DNA of 64,000 nt from Closterium sp. Naga37s-1. Its lineage: Eukaryota > Streptophyta > Zygnematophyceae > Desmidiales > Closteriaceae. Each line of letters starts with the position of its first letter. The first letter of the stretch is position 1. The position numbers and the translations under genes were made by a program. Below are positions 44,412-54,733 of the stretch, in pieces. The notes under the pieces are model-generated. The model was not told where the DNA came from. It made no database searches and saw only the letters and a program-made list of their open reading frames with translations. The DNA lies in the NCBI GenBank assembly GCA_947471745.1, contig CANJKZ010000008.1:2086001-2150000 (forward strand). The letters are read 5' to 3'.

Positions 44412-45737
44412 TCAAGAAGTGAGCAAGTGAGGGACAGTAGGCACAAGGCCTAGAACAGTACAGAAACGCTGATGATCACAAGGCTGAAGCGCCTTGGTGA
44501 ACACATCAGCAGTGTTGGCCCGAGTGGCCACGTAAGAGAGACGAAGCTAACCACGCTGCTGCAGCTCTCGAGCAAGGAAGTAGCGCAGAGCGATGTGCTT
44601 CGTTCTGTGCTCCAGTCTGTGCTCCTGACACAAGGCAATGGCTGCCTTGTTGTCGACGTACAGCACTGGAGGAGAACGAGGCCGCTCTCCAAGGTCGGTC
44701 AGCAGGTAGGTGAGCCAGCGTAGCTCCTGGGCAGCCATGGCTGTGGCGTAGATCTCAGCCTCACAACTGGAGCTGAGAACAGAGGAAGAGCGTGTAGAAC
44801 GCCAGGAAACAGAGCCAGAGCCAAGGCTGAAGGTGTAACCCTGAGACGACCGCTGAGTAGCCTGGTCGTCAGCCCAAGAAGCGTCTGAGTGTCCAGTGAG
44901 GACAACGTCGCGCCGTCCTCCAAGCACAAGCCCCATGCCCGACGTACTACACAAGTAGCGCAACACCCTCTTAGCGGCTTCCATGTGCTCCTTCCGGTGA
45001 CGGCCAGGAGCGACATAGCGTGCTAGGATGCTAAGAGGGTAGGCTAGGTCAGGTCGACTGCAGGTCATCAGGTACATGAGGCAGCCCACAAGCTCTGGAT
45101 ACGGGCCACTCGGCTCTACGGACTCATCCGAAGGCAGAGCTGAGAGCGAGTGACCGGTAGGCAGAGGAGTGGGCTGAGGCGAGGAGTACGTGAAGCGGAA
45201 GCGCTGAAGGACCTGCTGCACCATGTGTGACTGAGTCAAGGTGATGGTGCACTGTGCTCTGTCCCGGGTGATCCGCAAGCCAAGATAGCTTGTCAGCTCA
45301 CCCAGGTCTGTGCACGTGTGTCTCTTCTGCAGCTCCGACTTCACGTGGGCGAGTGCCTCAGCGTCAGCAGTAGCAAAGACCAAGTCGTCTACGTACACGA
45401 GAACGTAGAACGGCGGCAAAGAAGTGTCGGTGCGCAGAAACAGCGACGGGTCAGCAGTAGAAGGAGCAAACCCAAGAGCAGCAAGAGTCGTCCTGAGTGT
45501 GTCGTGCCACTCACGGGGTGCCTGGCGGAGACCGTAGACTGGCCGCCGGAGGCTCCACTGGGTACCAGGAGGGAACGACCCAGTGAAGCTAGGTGGGCGG
45601 CGCAGCCAGATCTCCTCGTGCAGGGTGACTTGTAGGAACGCAGTGCTGAAGTCAAGGCAGTGGAGCTCGTAGTCACGCTGAGCAGCGACGTGCAGCAGAA
45701 CCCGAAGAGTGGTCATCTTCGGGGTCGGGGAGAAGGT
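44412..45737 (-). pseudogene. pol: Element G RT and RNase H
   Basis: It continues the frame of the upstream polyprotein after a TAG at 45738-45740 (FFQTF in relatives). It contains FSTAFLQ, YVDDLVFATA, GHSDASWADD and LYVDNKAAIAL. A second TAG at 44547-44549 replaces the CAG of QRGQLRL. The end TADVFTKAL...PHLLTS runs to a stop at 44412-44414. All catalytic motifs are otherwise intact. Confidence 0.9.
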
Positions 45738-48700
45738 CTAGAAGAAGTCAACTCCCTCTCGCTGACTGAAGCCTCGTGCAACGTAACGCGCCTTGAAGAC
45801 AGGCGGAGAACCCGGCGGCCGCTTCACCCTGAAAATCCACATGCCACTGACAATGTTCGCCCCAGGTGGGGGGACCTCGTCGACGTAGGTGCCTGTGGAC
45901 TTCCAGGAAGCCATCTCTGCGTCCATGGCTGTCTGCCACTGAGAGGAGTAGAGACCCTCCATCGCCTCTGCGTAAGAGCGTGGGGTCGGGATGTCTGGTG
46001 CATCCGGGTCTCCCTCAGGGGCAATCAGCATGGACACGAGATGAGGTAAAGCAGCGGCAAAGCACTCAAACTCCTCCTGTCTGTCCTCAAGGACGTCCGT
46101 GCCAAGAGCACACTCACCCCCGACGGACGGAGGACAGACAGACTCAGACTCAGCGACAAGGCTAGCGGCGTAGTCTAGACGACAGGCGGCAGCAAAGTCA
46201 ACAAGCTTAGCGACTAGAGCAGACGCAGCAGAGGACTCAAAGGAAGGGTCAGTGACAACAGTGGCAAGGAGACGCGCGACAGTAGGACTGGCAGCACGAG
46301 TAAGGTCTGACGGCGGGTCAGCAACGTCAGGAAGAGAGGACGCAGGAGGAGACGGCAGAGGGACACGCTGTGGAGCAGTGGAAGGACGCAGGGTCATATA
46401 GTGAGTGCCAAGGACAGGAGGAGGACGCTCACGCGGAACACGACGACCAGTGCGGGCAGCGCGGACAGGCGACTCTGGACGAGACTCAGGAGACGCAGGA
46501 CTAGACTCAGGCGACGGAGGACGAGACTCAGGCTCACGACGCTCCGTAAGACTACCCGTCGGCGCAGTGTAAGGAGAAGGAGCAGGCAGCGGAGAGGCAG
46601 ACTGTAACTGTGACTGCGACTGGACAGACGGTGGACTCAGTAGGGGAGGAGAAGGACCAGTAGAGGGCGGGAGACCAAGAACTTGCTGAAGGAGCGGAAC
46701 GTAGTACGGCCGCGGCCGCTCAGCACCTCCAGCTCCAACCCCCTCAGCAGGTCCAGTCCCAGCAGCTCCAGTACCTCCAGTACGAGCACCTCCAGGACCA
46801 GCGGCTCCAGCAGCTCCAGTAGCACCAGCACCAGCAGCACCTCCAGCAGCGCCAGCAACACCACCAGCAGCAGCAGCACCTCCAGCAGCTCCAGCAGCAC
46901 CTCCAGTAGCGCCAGCAGCACCAGCACCTCCAGCAGCTCCAGCAGCACCAGCACCAGCAGCACCTCCAGCAGCGCCAGCAGCACCGCCAGCAGCAGCAGC
47001 ACCTCCAGCAGCTCCAGCAGCACCAGCAGCACCAGCACCAGCAGCACCTCCAGCAGCGCCAGCAGCACCGCCAGCAGTAGCAGCACCTCCAGCAGCTCCA
47101 GCACCAGCAGCACCTCCAGCAGCGCCAGCAGCACCTCCAGCAGCACCAGCACCAGGAGCACCTCCAGCAGCGCCAGCAGCTCCAGCACCAGGGTCCGCGA
47201 CACTAGGAGCGCCACTCCGGAGACTGCAGCGCCGAGCGTACCACTCTCGGAGCCGCTGGGGAGAGGGCATCTCCCGCCTAGGAGGGGAAGCACTAGCACC
47301 AGCTCCAGCAGCACTCCTAGCTCCAGAAGCACCTCTCCTGAGGCTGCAGTACTGTAAGTACCACTCACGCAGCTGCTGTGAGGAGAGAGCTCCTCCAGGT
47401 GTAGCACTCCCAGGCTCAGCACCCCCAGACTCAGCACCCCCAGACTCAGCACCTGCAGACTCAGCACCCGCAGGCTCCGCACCCCCAGGCTCAGCACCCC
47501 CAGACTCCGCAACCCCAGGCTCCGCACCCCCAGGCTCCGCACCCCCAGGCTCAGCACCCCTAGCAGGACGAGAGTCGACAGCTACCTCGACAGGCTCAAC
47601 CGGGTCTACCTGGGACACACCTGAGGGAGCGACACCCTGAGGGGGGAGGGGGTCTACCACAGCAGCACCTGGCGCGAGGAAGAGAGGCGGGGGGGGGAGC
47701 GGGGCAGTGCGGTAGGGGAAGAGGCGGTAGTAGGGCACCGACTCGTCAAAAGTGACGTCCTGAGAGGGCAGGAGACGGCGCGAGGTGGCGTGGTAAAACT
47801 GCCAACCAGACGCGTCCGGGACAAAGCCAAGGAAGACACAAGGAACAGCGCGGGAGGAGAGCTTGTCCGCGGACGTATCGCGGACAAAAGCTCGAGATCC
47901 CCAGACCCGGAAACGCGACGCATCGCCAACCACCCCCGTCCACAGCAGTGTGGGCGAGGTCTCCGGCAAGGAGACACGGGGCCAGAGGTTGAGCTGATGC
48001 GCAGCGTACCGGACCGCAAACGGCCACAGAAAGTGGGGGGCAGCTGCATGGATCAAGGAGGTACGAGCGACCTCCATGACCAAGCCAATGCGGCGCTCAG
48101 CAACCCCATTCTGCTGTGGAGAGGCCGGAAGCGTGAACGACTGGCGGATGCCGTGCTCCGCACAGTAGGCTGCCAAGAGGTCGGAGGAGAACTCACCACC
48201 TCTGTCAGAGTGCAGACGCAGGACAGGAAAGTCCGAGTGGAACCGCTCGCTGAGCTGGAGACGAGAAGCGCGGATCCAAGGGATCAAAACATCAGGGACC
48301 TCACCCTTGGTGCGCAAGGGGAAGACCGTGGTGTAGCGCGAGTAGTCGTCAACAACGATCAGGAAGTACCTCTCCTGACCCTGTCCACGGACGCGGGCTG
48401 GGCCCCACACGTCCATGTGGAGTGTCTGCAAGGGAGCAGTCGTCGGGGGAAACGAGGAGGAGTGAGGAGCGGCGCGCTGCCGCCCCTCGACACAAGGAAG
48501 ACAGGGAGGAGCAGGCGAGGGTGGGAGGGGAGGGAGTACCCGGGGAAGACCAGAGACAAGGTACCGTTTGTGCATGGCACGAAGGCGCTGCACTGACGGG
48601 TGACCAAGGCGGTGGTGCCAGAGGACGGTCTCGTGTGCTAGAGAGCGACACGAGTAGGGGGCAGACAGCTGACCTGAAGCAGACGCAGACGCAGCTACCT

Positions 48701-49757
48701 GAGGGGACTCAGTGGTCAGTGTGTACAGGTCCGACCCCGGCTGCCGAGTGAAGGTAGCCAGGTGACGGCCCGTCCGAGCACACGTGCAGTGTGTCACGCG
48801 CTCGTAGGCAGGGGTGAACTGGTGGACACCCCCGTCCTGGAGCGCACAACCCGCCACCAAGTTCGTAGAGAACGAGGGGAGGTGGAGACCTGACAGTGTG
48901 CCCGACGGAACCGCAGGACAAGGAAGGACAGTGGAGGAGGTCGCAATGACCGGACCCCCAGAGGGGTCAGCAAGGGAGACAGCAACTGGCCGAGCAAGCT
49001 GCTCAAGGACAGTGCGGTCACGAAAGAAGCAGCGAGAAGCATCTGAGTCCAGTGTGAAGGTGTGCAGTGCCTCAGTAGACTCAGTACTAGGGGGCGCAGA
49101 CTCACGAGCACCTAGAGCAGCAGCCTCACCAGCACCTGGGGCAGCAGACGCACTAGCACCTAGAGCGGCAGCCTCACCAGCACCTGAGGCAACAGACACA
49201 CGAGCACCTAGTGCGGCAGCCTCACCAGTACCTAGAGCAGTAGACTCTATACCTGGGTCAGGCGGCACACACAGGTGACAGGCACTCTCGGCACTAGTAG
49301 ACAATGCATACATGGCAGTGAGGATAGCATCATAGTCAAGAGCAAAGATATCTACCCTCTGCCTAAGCAGCTCCACCCAGTCGGGGAGCTCAGCGTCGTC
49401 GCGAAGCCCTGTACGCCAAGCGTCGCCCAGACGGGCGAAGCAGTGGGACTCTGTGTGACCACGTGTCCCGCAAGGCTGACCAGTTCGGACACCTGTGCGA
49501 ATGACGTACGGGCAGCGAGCAGTACTCAGTGACCCTCTACTCTGAGCGTACCACTCACGAAGCTGCTGGGGCGAAAGAGCCTCGCGTAGACGACGCTGCT
49601 GCTGCACCGGGCCACTAGAAGAAACTCCCGAACGACCCACTCCAGGACGACTCCCACTACTGCCACCCCGACAACCCCAACTGGCGTACCACTCACGAAG
49701 CTGCTGGGGCGTGAGGGACACACGTGGACGGCCCTGGAGCTGCATCTGGCCAGGCAA
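45738..49757 (-). CDS. gag-pol: Element G short Gag, protease, integrase and start of RT
   Basis: The frame has 1339 codons from MPGQMQLQG. Two LREWY units (PQQLREWYASWGCRGG, PQQLREWYAQSRGS) come first. The Cys-His module lies at 49440-49514 (C-X13-C-X4-H-X4-C), then WVELLRQRVDIFALDYDAILTAMYA. Protease reads TLDSDAS, where other copies have TLDSGAS, so Gly is replaced by Asp in the active-site motif. Integrase has HMDVWGP, HSDRGGEF and NGVAE. The linker has EPGGA repeats, two LREWY units and a long A/G-rich run. The frame stops prematurely at TAG in RT. There is no capsid-like domain. The altered protease motif and the stop predict an inactive product. Confidence 0.92.
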   Translation of the reverse strand: MPGQMQLQGRPRVSLTPQQLREWYASWGCRGGSSGSRPGVGRSGVSSSGPVQQQRRLREALSPQQLREWYAQSRGSLSTARCPYVIRTGVRTGQPCGTRGHTESHCFARLGDAWRTGLRDDAELPDWVELLRQRVDIFALDYDAILTAMYALSTSAESACHLCVPPDPGIESTALGTGEAAALGARVSVASGAGEAAALGASASAAPGAGEAAALGARESAPPSTESTEALHTFTLDSDASRCFFRDRTVLEQLARPVAVSLADPSGGPVIATSSTVLPCPAVPSGTLSGLHLPSFSTNLVAGCALQDGGVHQFTPAYERVTHCTCARTGRHLATFTRQPGSDLYTLTTESPQVAASASASGQLSAPYSCRSLAHETVLWHHRLGHPSVQRLRAMHKRYLVSGLPRVLPPLPPSPAPPCLPCVEGRQRAAPHSSSFPPTTAPLQTLHMDVWGPARVRGQGQERYFLIVVDDYSRYTTVFPLRTKGEVPDVLIPWIRASRLQLSERFHSDFPVLRLHSDRGGEFSSDLLAAYCAEHGIRQSFTLPASPQQNGVAERRIGLVMEVARTSLIHAAAPHFLWPFAVRYAAHQLNLWPRVSLPETSPTLLWTGVVGDASRFRVWGSRAFVRDTSADKLSSRAVPCVFLGFVPDASGWQFYHATSRRLLPSQDVTFDESVPYYRLFPYRTAPLPPPPLFLAPGAAVVDPLPPQGVAPSGVSQVDPVEPVEVAVDSRPARGAEPGGAEPGGAEPGVAESGGAEPGGAEPAGAESAGAESGGAESGGAEPGSATPGGALSSQQLREWYLQYCSLRRGASGARSAAGAGASASPPRREMPSPQRLREWYARRCSLRSGAPSVADPGAGAAGAAGGAPGAGAAGGAAGAAGGAAGAGAAGGAATAGGAAGAAGGAAGAGAAGAAGAAGGAAAAGGAAGAAGGAAGAGAAGAAGGAGAAGATGGAAGAAGGAAAAGGVAGAAGGAAGAGATGAAGAAGPGGARTGGTGAAGTGPAEGVGAGGAERPRPYYVPLLQQVLGLPPSTGPSPPLLSPPSVQSQSQLQSASPLPAPSPYTAPTGSLTERREPESRPPSPESSPASPESRPESPVRAARTGRRVPRERPPPVLGTHYMTLRPSTAPQRVPLPSPPASSLPDVADPPSDLTRAASPTVARLLATVVTDPSFESSAASALVAKLVDFAAACRLDYAASLVAESESVCPPSVGGECALGTDVLEDRQEEFECFAAALPHLVSMLIAPEGDPDAPDIPTPRSYAEAMEGLYSSQWQTAMDAEMASWKSTGTYVDEVPPPGANIVSGMWIFRVKRPPGSPPVFKARYVARGFSQREGVDFF
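46730..47570 (-). repeat. In-frame repeats in the G integrase-RT linker
   Basis: The plus strand shows agcagcacctccagc-type repeats at about 46790-47190 (protein A/G-rich) and agcacccccaggctc-type 15-base repeats at about 47400-47560 (protein EPGGA). They correspond to 7540-8330 in C but with more Ala/Gly units. Confidence 0.85.
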
Positions 49758-51003
49758 GGAGCAGCAGTAGAAGCAGTAGCAGCAGCAGTAACAGCAATAG
49801 CAGCACGGGCAGGGCAGTGCTCACCAGTGGTGGGAAGGGCAGGCGCACGAGCGAGGCGACTGCGGGGCCGCCACAGCGGCCGCTCGAGGGGCGGCTGCTC
49901 CAGGGGCGGCTGCTCCAGGGGCCAGGGGCAGCTCCTGCAGTGGCAGCTTCTCCAGGGGCGGCTGCTCCAGTGGCCAGGGGCGGCTGCTCCAAGGGCCAGG
50001 GGCGGCTGCTGCAGGGGCGGCTGCTCCAGGGGCGAGGGGCGGCTCCTGCAGTGGCGGCTGCTCTAGTGGCCAGGGGCGGCTGCTCCAGGGGCAGCTGCTC
50101 CAGTGGCCAGGGGCGGCTGCTGTAGGGGCGACTGCTCCAGGGGCCAGGGGCGGCTGCTGCAGAGGCGAGGCGCGGGTTAGGTCAGGGCGACTCAGCGGGC
50201 AGGGGCGACGCACGGGCAGGGGCGACGCGGCGGGCAGGTCGACGCGGCGGGCAGGGCGACACGGCGGGCAGGGGCGACGCCGTGGGCAGGGCGACGCGGC
50301 GGGCAGGTGGCGACGCCGCGGGCAGGGCGACGCGGCGAGCAGGGGCGACGCCGTGGGCAGGGGCGACGCGGCGGGCAGAGCAACGCGGCGGGCAGGGGCG
50401 ACGCCGCGGGCAGGGCTACGCGGCGGGCAAGTGGCGACGCCGCGGACAGGTGACGACGCCGCGGGCAGGGCGACGCGGCGGGCAGGTGGCTACGTCGCGG
50501 GCAGGGCGACGCGGCGAGCAGGGGCGACGCCGCGGGCAGGGGCGACGCGGCGGGCAGAGCGACGCGGCGGGCAGAGGCGACGTCGCGGGCAGGGTGACGC
50601 GGCGGGCAGGTGGCGACGCCGCGGACAGGTGACGACGCCGCGGGTCTGCAGGGGCGGCTCTCGGGCCTGACGGGCCTGCAGAGGCGGCTCGGGGGCCTGA
50701 CGGGTCTGCAGAGGCGGCTCGGGGGCCTGACGGACCTGCAGGGGCGGCTCGGGGGCCTGACGGACCTGCAGGGGCGGCTCGAGGGCCGTACTAGCTTGCA
50801 GGAGGCAGCGCGAGGGCTGCAGGACGGCACGCGGGCAGACCGAAGGGCGGGGCGCGCGAGGGCGCACTAGCAGAAAAAACAGGGCGCACGAGGGCACACG
50901 AGCAGAGAAAGGCGCACGAGGGCGCACGTAAGGTAGGGCGCACGAGGGCGCTTCTAGCGGAATAGTGGGCCCGTAGTAGAAAGCGGTCCTAGGTGGCAAC
51001 CTA
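49758..51003 (-). repeat. GC-rich leader of G
   Basis: It holds the same repeat families as the C leader in reverse orientation: ctggagcagccgcc units at about 49870-50170, gcccgcggcgtcg-type units at about 50190-50640, and gcgccctcgtgcgcc words at about 50860-50960. There is no capsid-like coding sequence. Confidence 0.8.
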
Positions 51004-51017
51004 GGCTCGTGATACCA
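51004..51017 (-). other. Primer-binding site of G
   Basis: On the minus strand TGGTATCACGAGCC follows the LTR. It is identical to the site of C. Confidence 0.87.
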
Positions 51018-51145
51018 TGTTAGAATGAACAAGTGTGTTTGAACTAGCAGGATTGGGAGTACAAGTAGGAAACCCTAGAATGTTGTACCCCCTAAGGCTA
51101 AACCCACTATAGCCTACAGAATATAAACATATACAATGTTTGACA
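51018..51145 (-). repeat. Element G 5' LTR (128 bp)
   Basis: It is the direct-repeat partner of 44050-44177, identical, and is followed by cttgt. Confidence 0.97.
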
Positions 51146-51211
51146 CTTGTTGTTTATGAAATGTAGATGTTGGTTTCCGGAACTGGGTGACTGTACCCTG
51201 AACTCAGCGCA
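51146..51211. other. Non-element spacer between G and E
   Basis: These 66 bases include the right cttgt of G and the left gcgca of E. They join 44049 on the left and 58203 on the right when the insertions are removed. No gene is visible. Confidence 0.75.
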
Positions 51212-51342
51212 TGTCAAACTTATATGCTATAGCTTGTTTAGGCTGTAGTGGGTTAGACAATATGGGGTACAACACTTTAGGGTTTCACTACTTGTACCCA
51301 ACTTCCTGCTAGTTCAATCATTCCTGTTTTGTACATTTGACA
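51212..51342 (+). repeat. Element E 5' LTR (131 bp)
   Basis: It begins TGTCAAACTTATATGC and ends CATTTGACA. It is identical to 58067-58197. It diverges from the B LTR although the coding regions are close. Confidence 0.97.
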
Positions 51343-51356
51343 TGGTTTCAGAGCTG
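51343..51356 (+). other. Primer-binding site of E
   Basis: TGGTTTCAGAGCTG follows the LTR, as in B. Confidence 0.85.
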
Positions 51357-52038
51357 GTCCTCCGCTAGGACCGAAATTTTTTTATGGGCCCACCACTCTG
51401 ACTGACTCCGAGCGCCCTCGTGCGCCCCACTGTCTAAGCGCCCTCGTGCGCTCCTCCTTAGAGGCCCCTTACGGCCCCGTCGACCCCTTAGCGGCCCCTC
51501 AAGGCCCCGTCGACCCCGCGCGCCGCCCTTTTCACGGCCCCGTACGGCCCCGTTGACCTCGCGCGCCGCCCCTTCGCGGCCCCGCGTTCGCCCCTTAGAG
51601 GCCCCGTCGACCCCTTAGCGGCCCCTCAAGGCCTCGTCGACCCCGCGCGCCACCCCTTACGGCCCCGTCGACCCTGAGCGCCGCCCCCTAGAGGCCCCTT
51701 ACGACCCCCCCCCCCTCGACCTCGCGCGCCGCCCCTTAGCGGCCCCGTCGGCCTCGCGTTCGCCCCTTAGAGGCCCCTTACGGCCCGCCACCCACGCGCG
51801 ACCGCCACGGCCCCGCCAGAACCGAGCCGCCCGACCGGAGCCGCCCGAACCGAGCCGCCCGAACCGAGCCGCCCGAACCGAGCCGCCCAGAACCGAGCCG
51901 AGCCGCGCCGCCCGAACCGAGCCGCGCCGCCCTCCCCGTACTGAGCAGCCCTTTCTGGACCGAGCCGCCCTACCTGCTGTTTTTAGGGTTTCACCTGCTG
52001 CTATTGTTTCTGCTGTTACTACTGCTCTTACTGCAACT
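51357..52038 (+). repeat. GC-rich leader of E
   Basis: Repeats of ggccccttacggccccgtcga type (about 51460-51790) and cgaaccgagccgcc (about 51815-51930) parallel the B leader. There is no gene. Confidence 0.75.
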
Positions 52039-52830
52039 ATGGCTAGCCCTGCTGTTCTAGCTTTCGATGCTGAGGGTCGCCCACTGAAGTTTGAGACCTG
52101 GCTCGATGACTTGCACCTGTTCCTCCAGCTCACTGCCAAGGAGGATATCTCGCTGTACGATCACGCACTAGGCAATGCTGCTGCCCCTGCTACTACTGCT
52201 GACAGTACTGCCCGTTCACAGTGGCAGACTTGTGACGCCCACGCTCGCTTTGCCATTCGCAACTCCCTGCCGGTAGATGAGCGCGAGCACTTTGGCCAGC
52301 ACAAAACTGCACAGGCACTGTACACTGCTGTAGTTGCGCGCTACTCCTCGCCTGCCTCTGCCACGCTAGGCCGTCTCTCGCTCCCCTACCTGTTCCCAGA
52401 CCTGTCCGCTTTCGCCACAGTCGCTGACCTCACCACGCACCTCCGCACTAGTGAGGCTCGCTTTCGTGCCGCTATGCCCGCTGAGTTTCTTGTCACCCAC
52501 CCCCCCCCGCTCTGGCTCACTCTCTACCACCTTGTCACCCGTCTCCCTGACTCTCTTCGTGCGGTCAGGGACCACTTCCTCGCTCGCTCCCCCACTGAGC
52601 TCACCATAGACCTGCTCGAGAAGGAACTGCTTGCAGCCGAGACTAGCATAGTCGCTGTAGCTGCCTCTCATGGTTGGGGCGGCGGTGGACGAGGCGGCGG
52701 CAGAGGCGGTGGTGGTCGAGGTGGTGGCGGCGGAGGTGGTGGTCGTGGTGGAGCTGGCGGACAGCAGACTCTCTCTCCCCAGGAGCTTCGTGAGTGGTAC
52801 TCTCAGCACGGGGGGGGGGGGTGGCCTTAG
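52039..52830 (+). pseudogene. gag: Element E Gag, shortened and frameshifted
   Basis: It starts MASPAVLAFDAEGRPLKFETW and keeps the whole capsid-like domain, unlike B where a one-base loss breaks it. At 52670 the sequence jumps past 294 bases present in B (13011-13304), so most glycine codons are gone while the frame is kept. LSPQELREWYSQH follows. The frame is lost in a run of 12 G where B has 11, ending at GGGGWP. Confidence 0.88.
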
Positions 52831-54733
52831 CTGCACGTACGTCATCCGCACTGGTGAGCGCACTGGCCAGACGTGTGGGAGGGCGCACGCTACGCAGCGC
52901 TGCTTCTCCCGCCTCGACGACGCTTGGCGCACTCAGTTCCCCACTGCCACTGAGCTGCCCCGCTGGTGGGATCTGATGAAGAAGCACATTGATGTCTTTG
53001 CTCTTGACTTTGATGCTATTCTCACTGCCATGTATGTGTTGTCTACTAGTGGAGAGGGTGATCAGTACCTGCGTGTTCCGCCCGACCCGGGCATTCGCAC
53101 CAGTGAGGCTGCCGCTCTAGGTGCTTGCGTGTCTGCTGCCCCAGGTGCTGGTGAGACTGCTGCGCTAGGTGCTTACGTGTCTGCTGCCCCAGGTGCTGGT
53201 GAGGCTGCTGCTCCAGGTGCTAGTGAGTCTGCGCCCCCTGGTACTGAGTCCACTGAGGCACTGCACACCTTCACTCTAGACTCAGGTGCTTCTCGCTGTT
53301 TCTTTCATGACCGCAGTGCCCTTGAGCAGCTTGCTCGGCCAGTTGCTGTCTCCCTTGCTGACCCCTCTGGGGGTCCGGTCATTGCGACCTCCTCCACTGT
53401 CCTTCCTTTTCCTGCGGTTCCGTCGGGCACTCTGTCAGGTCTCCACCTCCCCTCGTTCTCTACGAACTTGGTGGCGGGTTGTGCCCTCCAGGACGGGGGT
53501 GTCCACCTGTTCACCCCTGCCTACGAGCGTGTGACACACTGCACGTGTGCTCGGACGGGCCGTCACCTGGCTACCTTCACTAGGCAGCCGGGGTCGGACC
53601 TGTACACACTGACCACTGAGTCCCCTCAGGTAGTTGCGTCTGCGTCTGCGTCAGGTCAGCTGTCTTCCCCCTGCTCGTGTCGCTCTCTGGCGCACGAGAC
53701 TGTCCTCTGGCACCACCGCCTTGGTCACCCGTCAGTGCAGCGCCTTCGTGCCATGCACAAACGGTACCTTGTCTCTGGTCTTCCCCGGGTACTCCCTCCC
53801 CTCCCTCCCTCACCTGCTCCTCCCTGTCTTCCTTGTGTCGAGGGGCGGCAGCGCGCCGCTCCTCACTTCTCCTCGTTTCCCCCGACGACTGCTCCCTTGC
53901 AGACGCTCCACATGGACGTGTGGGGCCCAGCCCGCGTCCGTGGACAGGGTCAGGAGCGGTACTTCCTGATCGTTGTTGACGACTTCTCGCGCTACACCAC
54001 GGTCTTCCCCTTGCGCACCAAGGGTGAGGTCCCTGCTGTTTTGATCCCTTGCATCCGCACTTCTCGTCTCCAGCTCAGCGAGCGGTTCCACTCGGACTTT
54101 CCTGTCCTGCGTCTGCACTCTGACAGAGGTGGTGAGTTCTCCTCCGACCTCTTGGCAGCCTACTGTGCGGAGCACGGCATTGAGCAGTCGTTCACGCTTC
54201 CGGCCTCTCCACAGAAGAATGGGGTTGCTGAGCGCCGCATTGGCTTGGTCATGGAGGTCGCTCGTACCTCCTTGATCCATGCGGCTGCCCCCCACTTTCT
54301 GTGGCCGTTTGCAGTCCGCTACGCTGCGCATCAGCTCAACCTCTGGCCCCGAGTCTCCTTGCCGGAGACCTCGCCCACACTACTGTGGACGGGGGAGGTT
54401 GGCGATGCGTCGCGTTTTCGGGTCTGGGGATCTCGAGCTTTTGTCCGCGATACGTCTGCGGACAAGCTCTCCTCCCGCGCTGTTCCTTGTGTCTTCCTTG
54501 GCTTTGTCCCGGACGCGTCTGGTTGGCAGTTTTACCACGCCACCTCGCACCGGGTCCTGCCCTCTCAGGACGTCACTTTTGACGAGTCGGTGCCCTACTA
54601 CCGCCTCTTCCCCTACCGCACTGCCCCGCTCCCCCCCCCCGCCTCTCTTCCTCGCGCCAGGTGCTGCTGTGGTAGACCCCCTCCCCCCTCAGGGTGCCGC
54701 TCCCTCAGGTGTGTCCCAGGTAGACTCGGTTGA
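52811..54733 (+). pseudogene. gag-pol: Element E Cys-His module, protease and integrase
   Basis: This is the second frame of the polyprotein. It holds the Cys-His module at 52832-52903 (CTYVIRTG...CGRAHATQRCF), protease TLDSGAS, and integrase HMDVWGP, HSDRGGEF and QKNGVAE (one Gln of PQQNG is Lys). It ends in the wrong frame after a run of 10 C at about 54631-54640. C and B have eight C preceded by TT there. Confidence 0.88.

Larger units (their letters stand above)
44050..51145 (-). mobile_element. Ty1/copia element G, complete
   Basis: The element is 7096 bases long with LTRs of 128 bases that I read as identical and a cttgt duplication on both sides (44045-44049 and 51146-51150). Primer site and leader are those of C. 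The polyprotein is broken only by two TAG codons, both where relatives have CAG. It lacks the capsid-like domain but keeps the Cys-His module. Confidence 0.96.
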
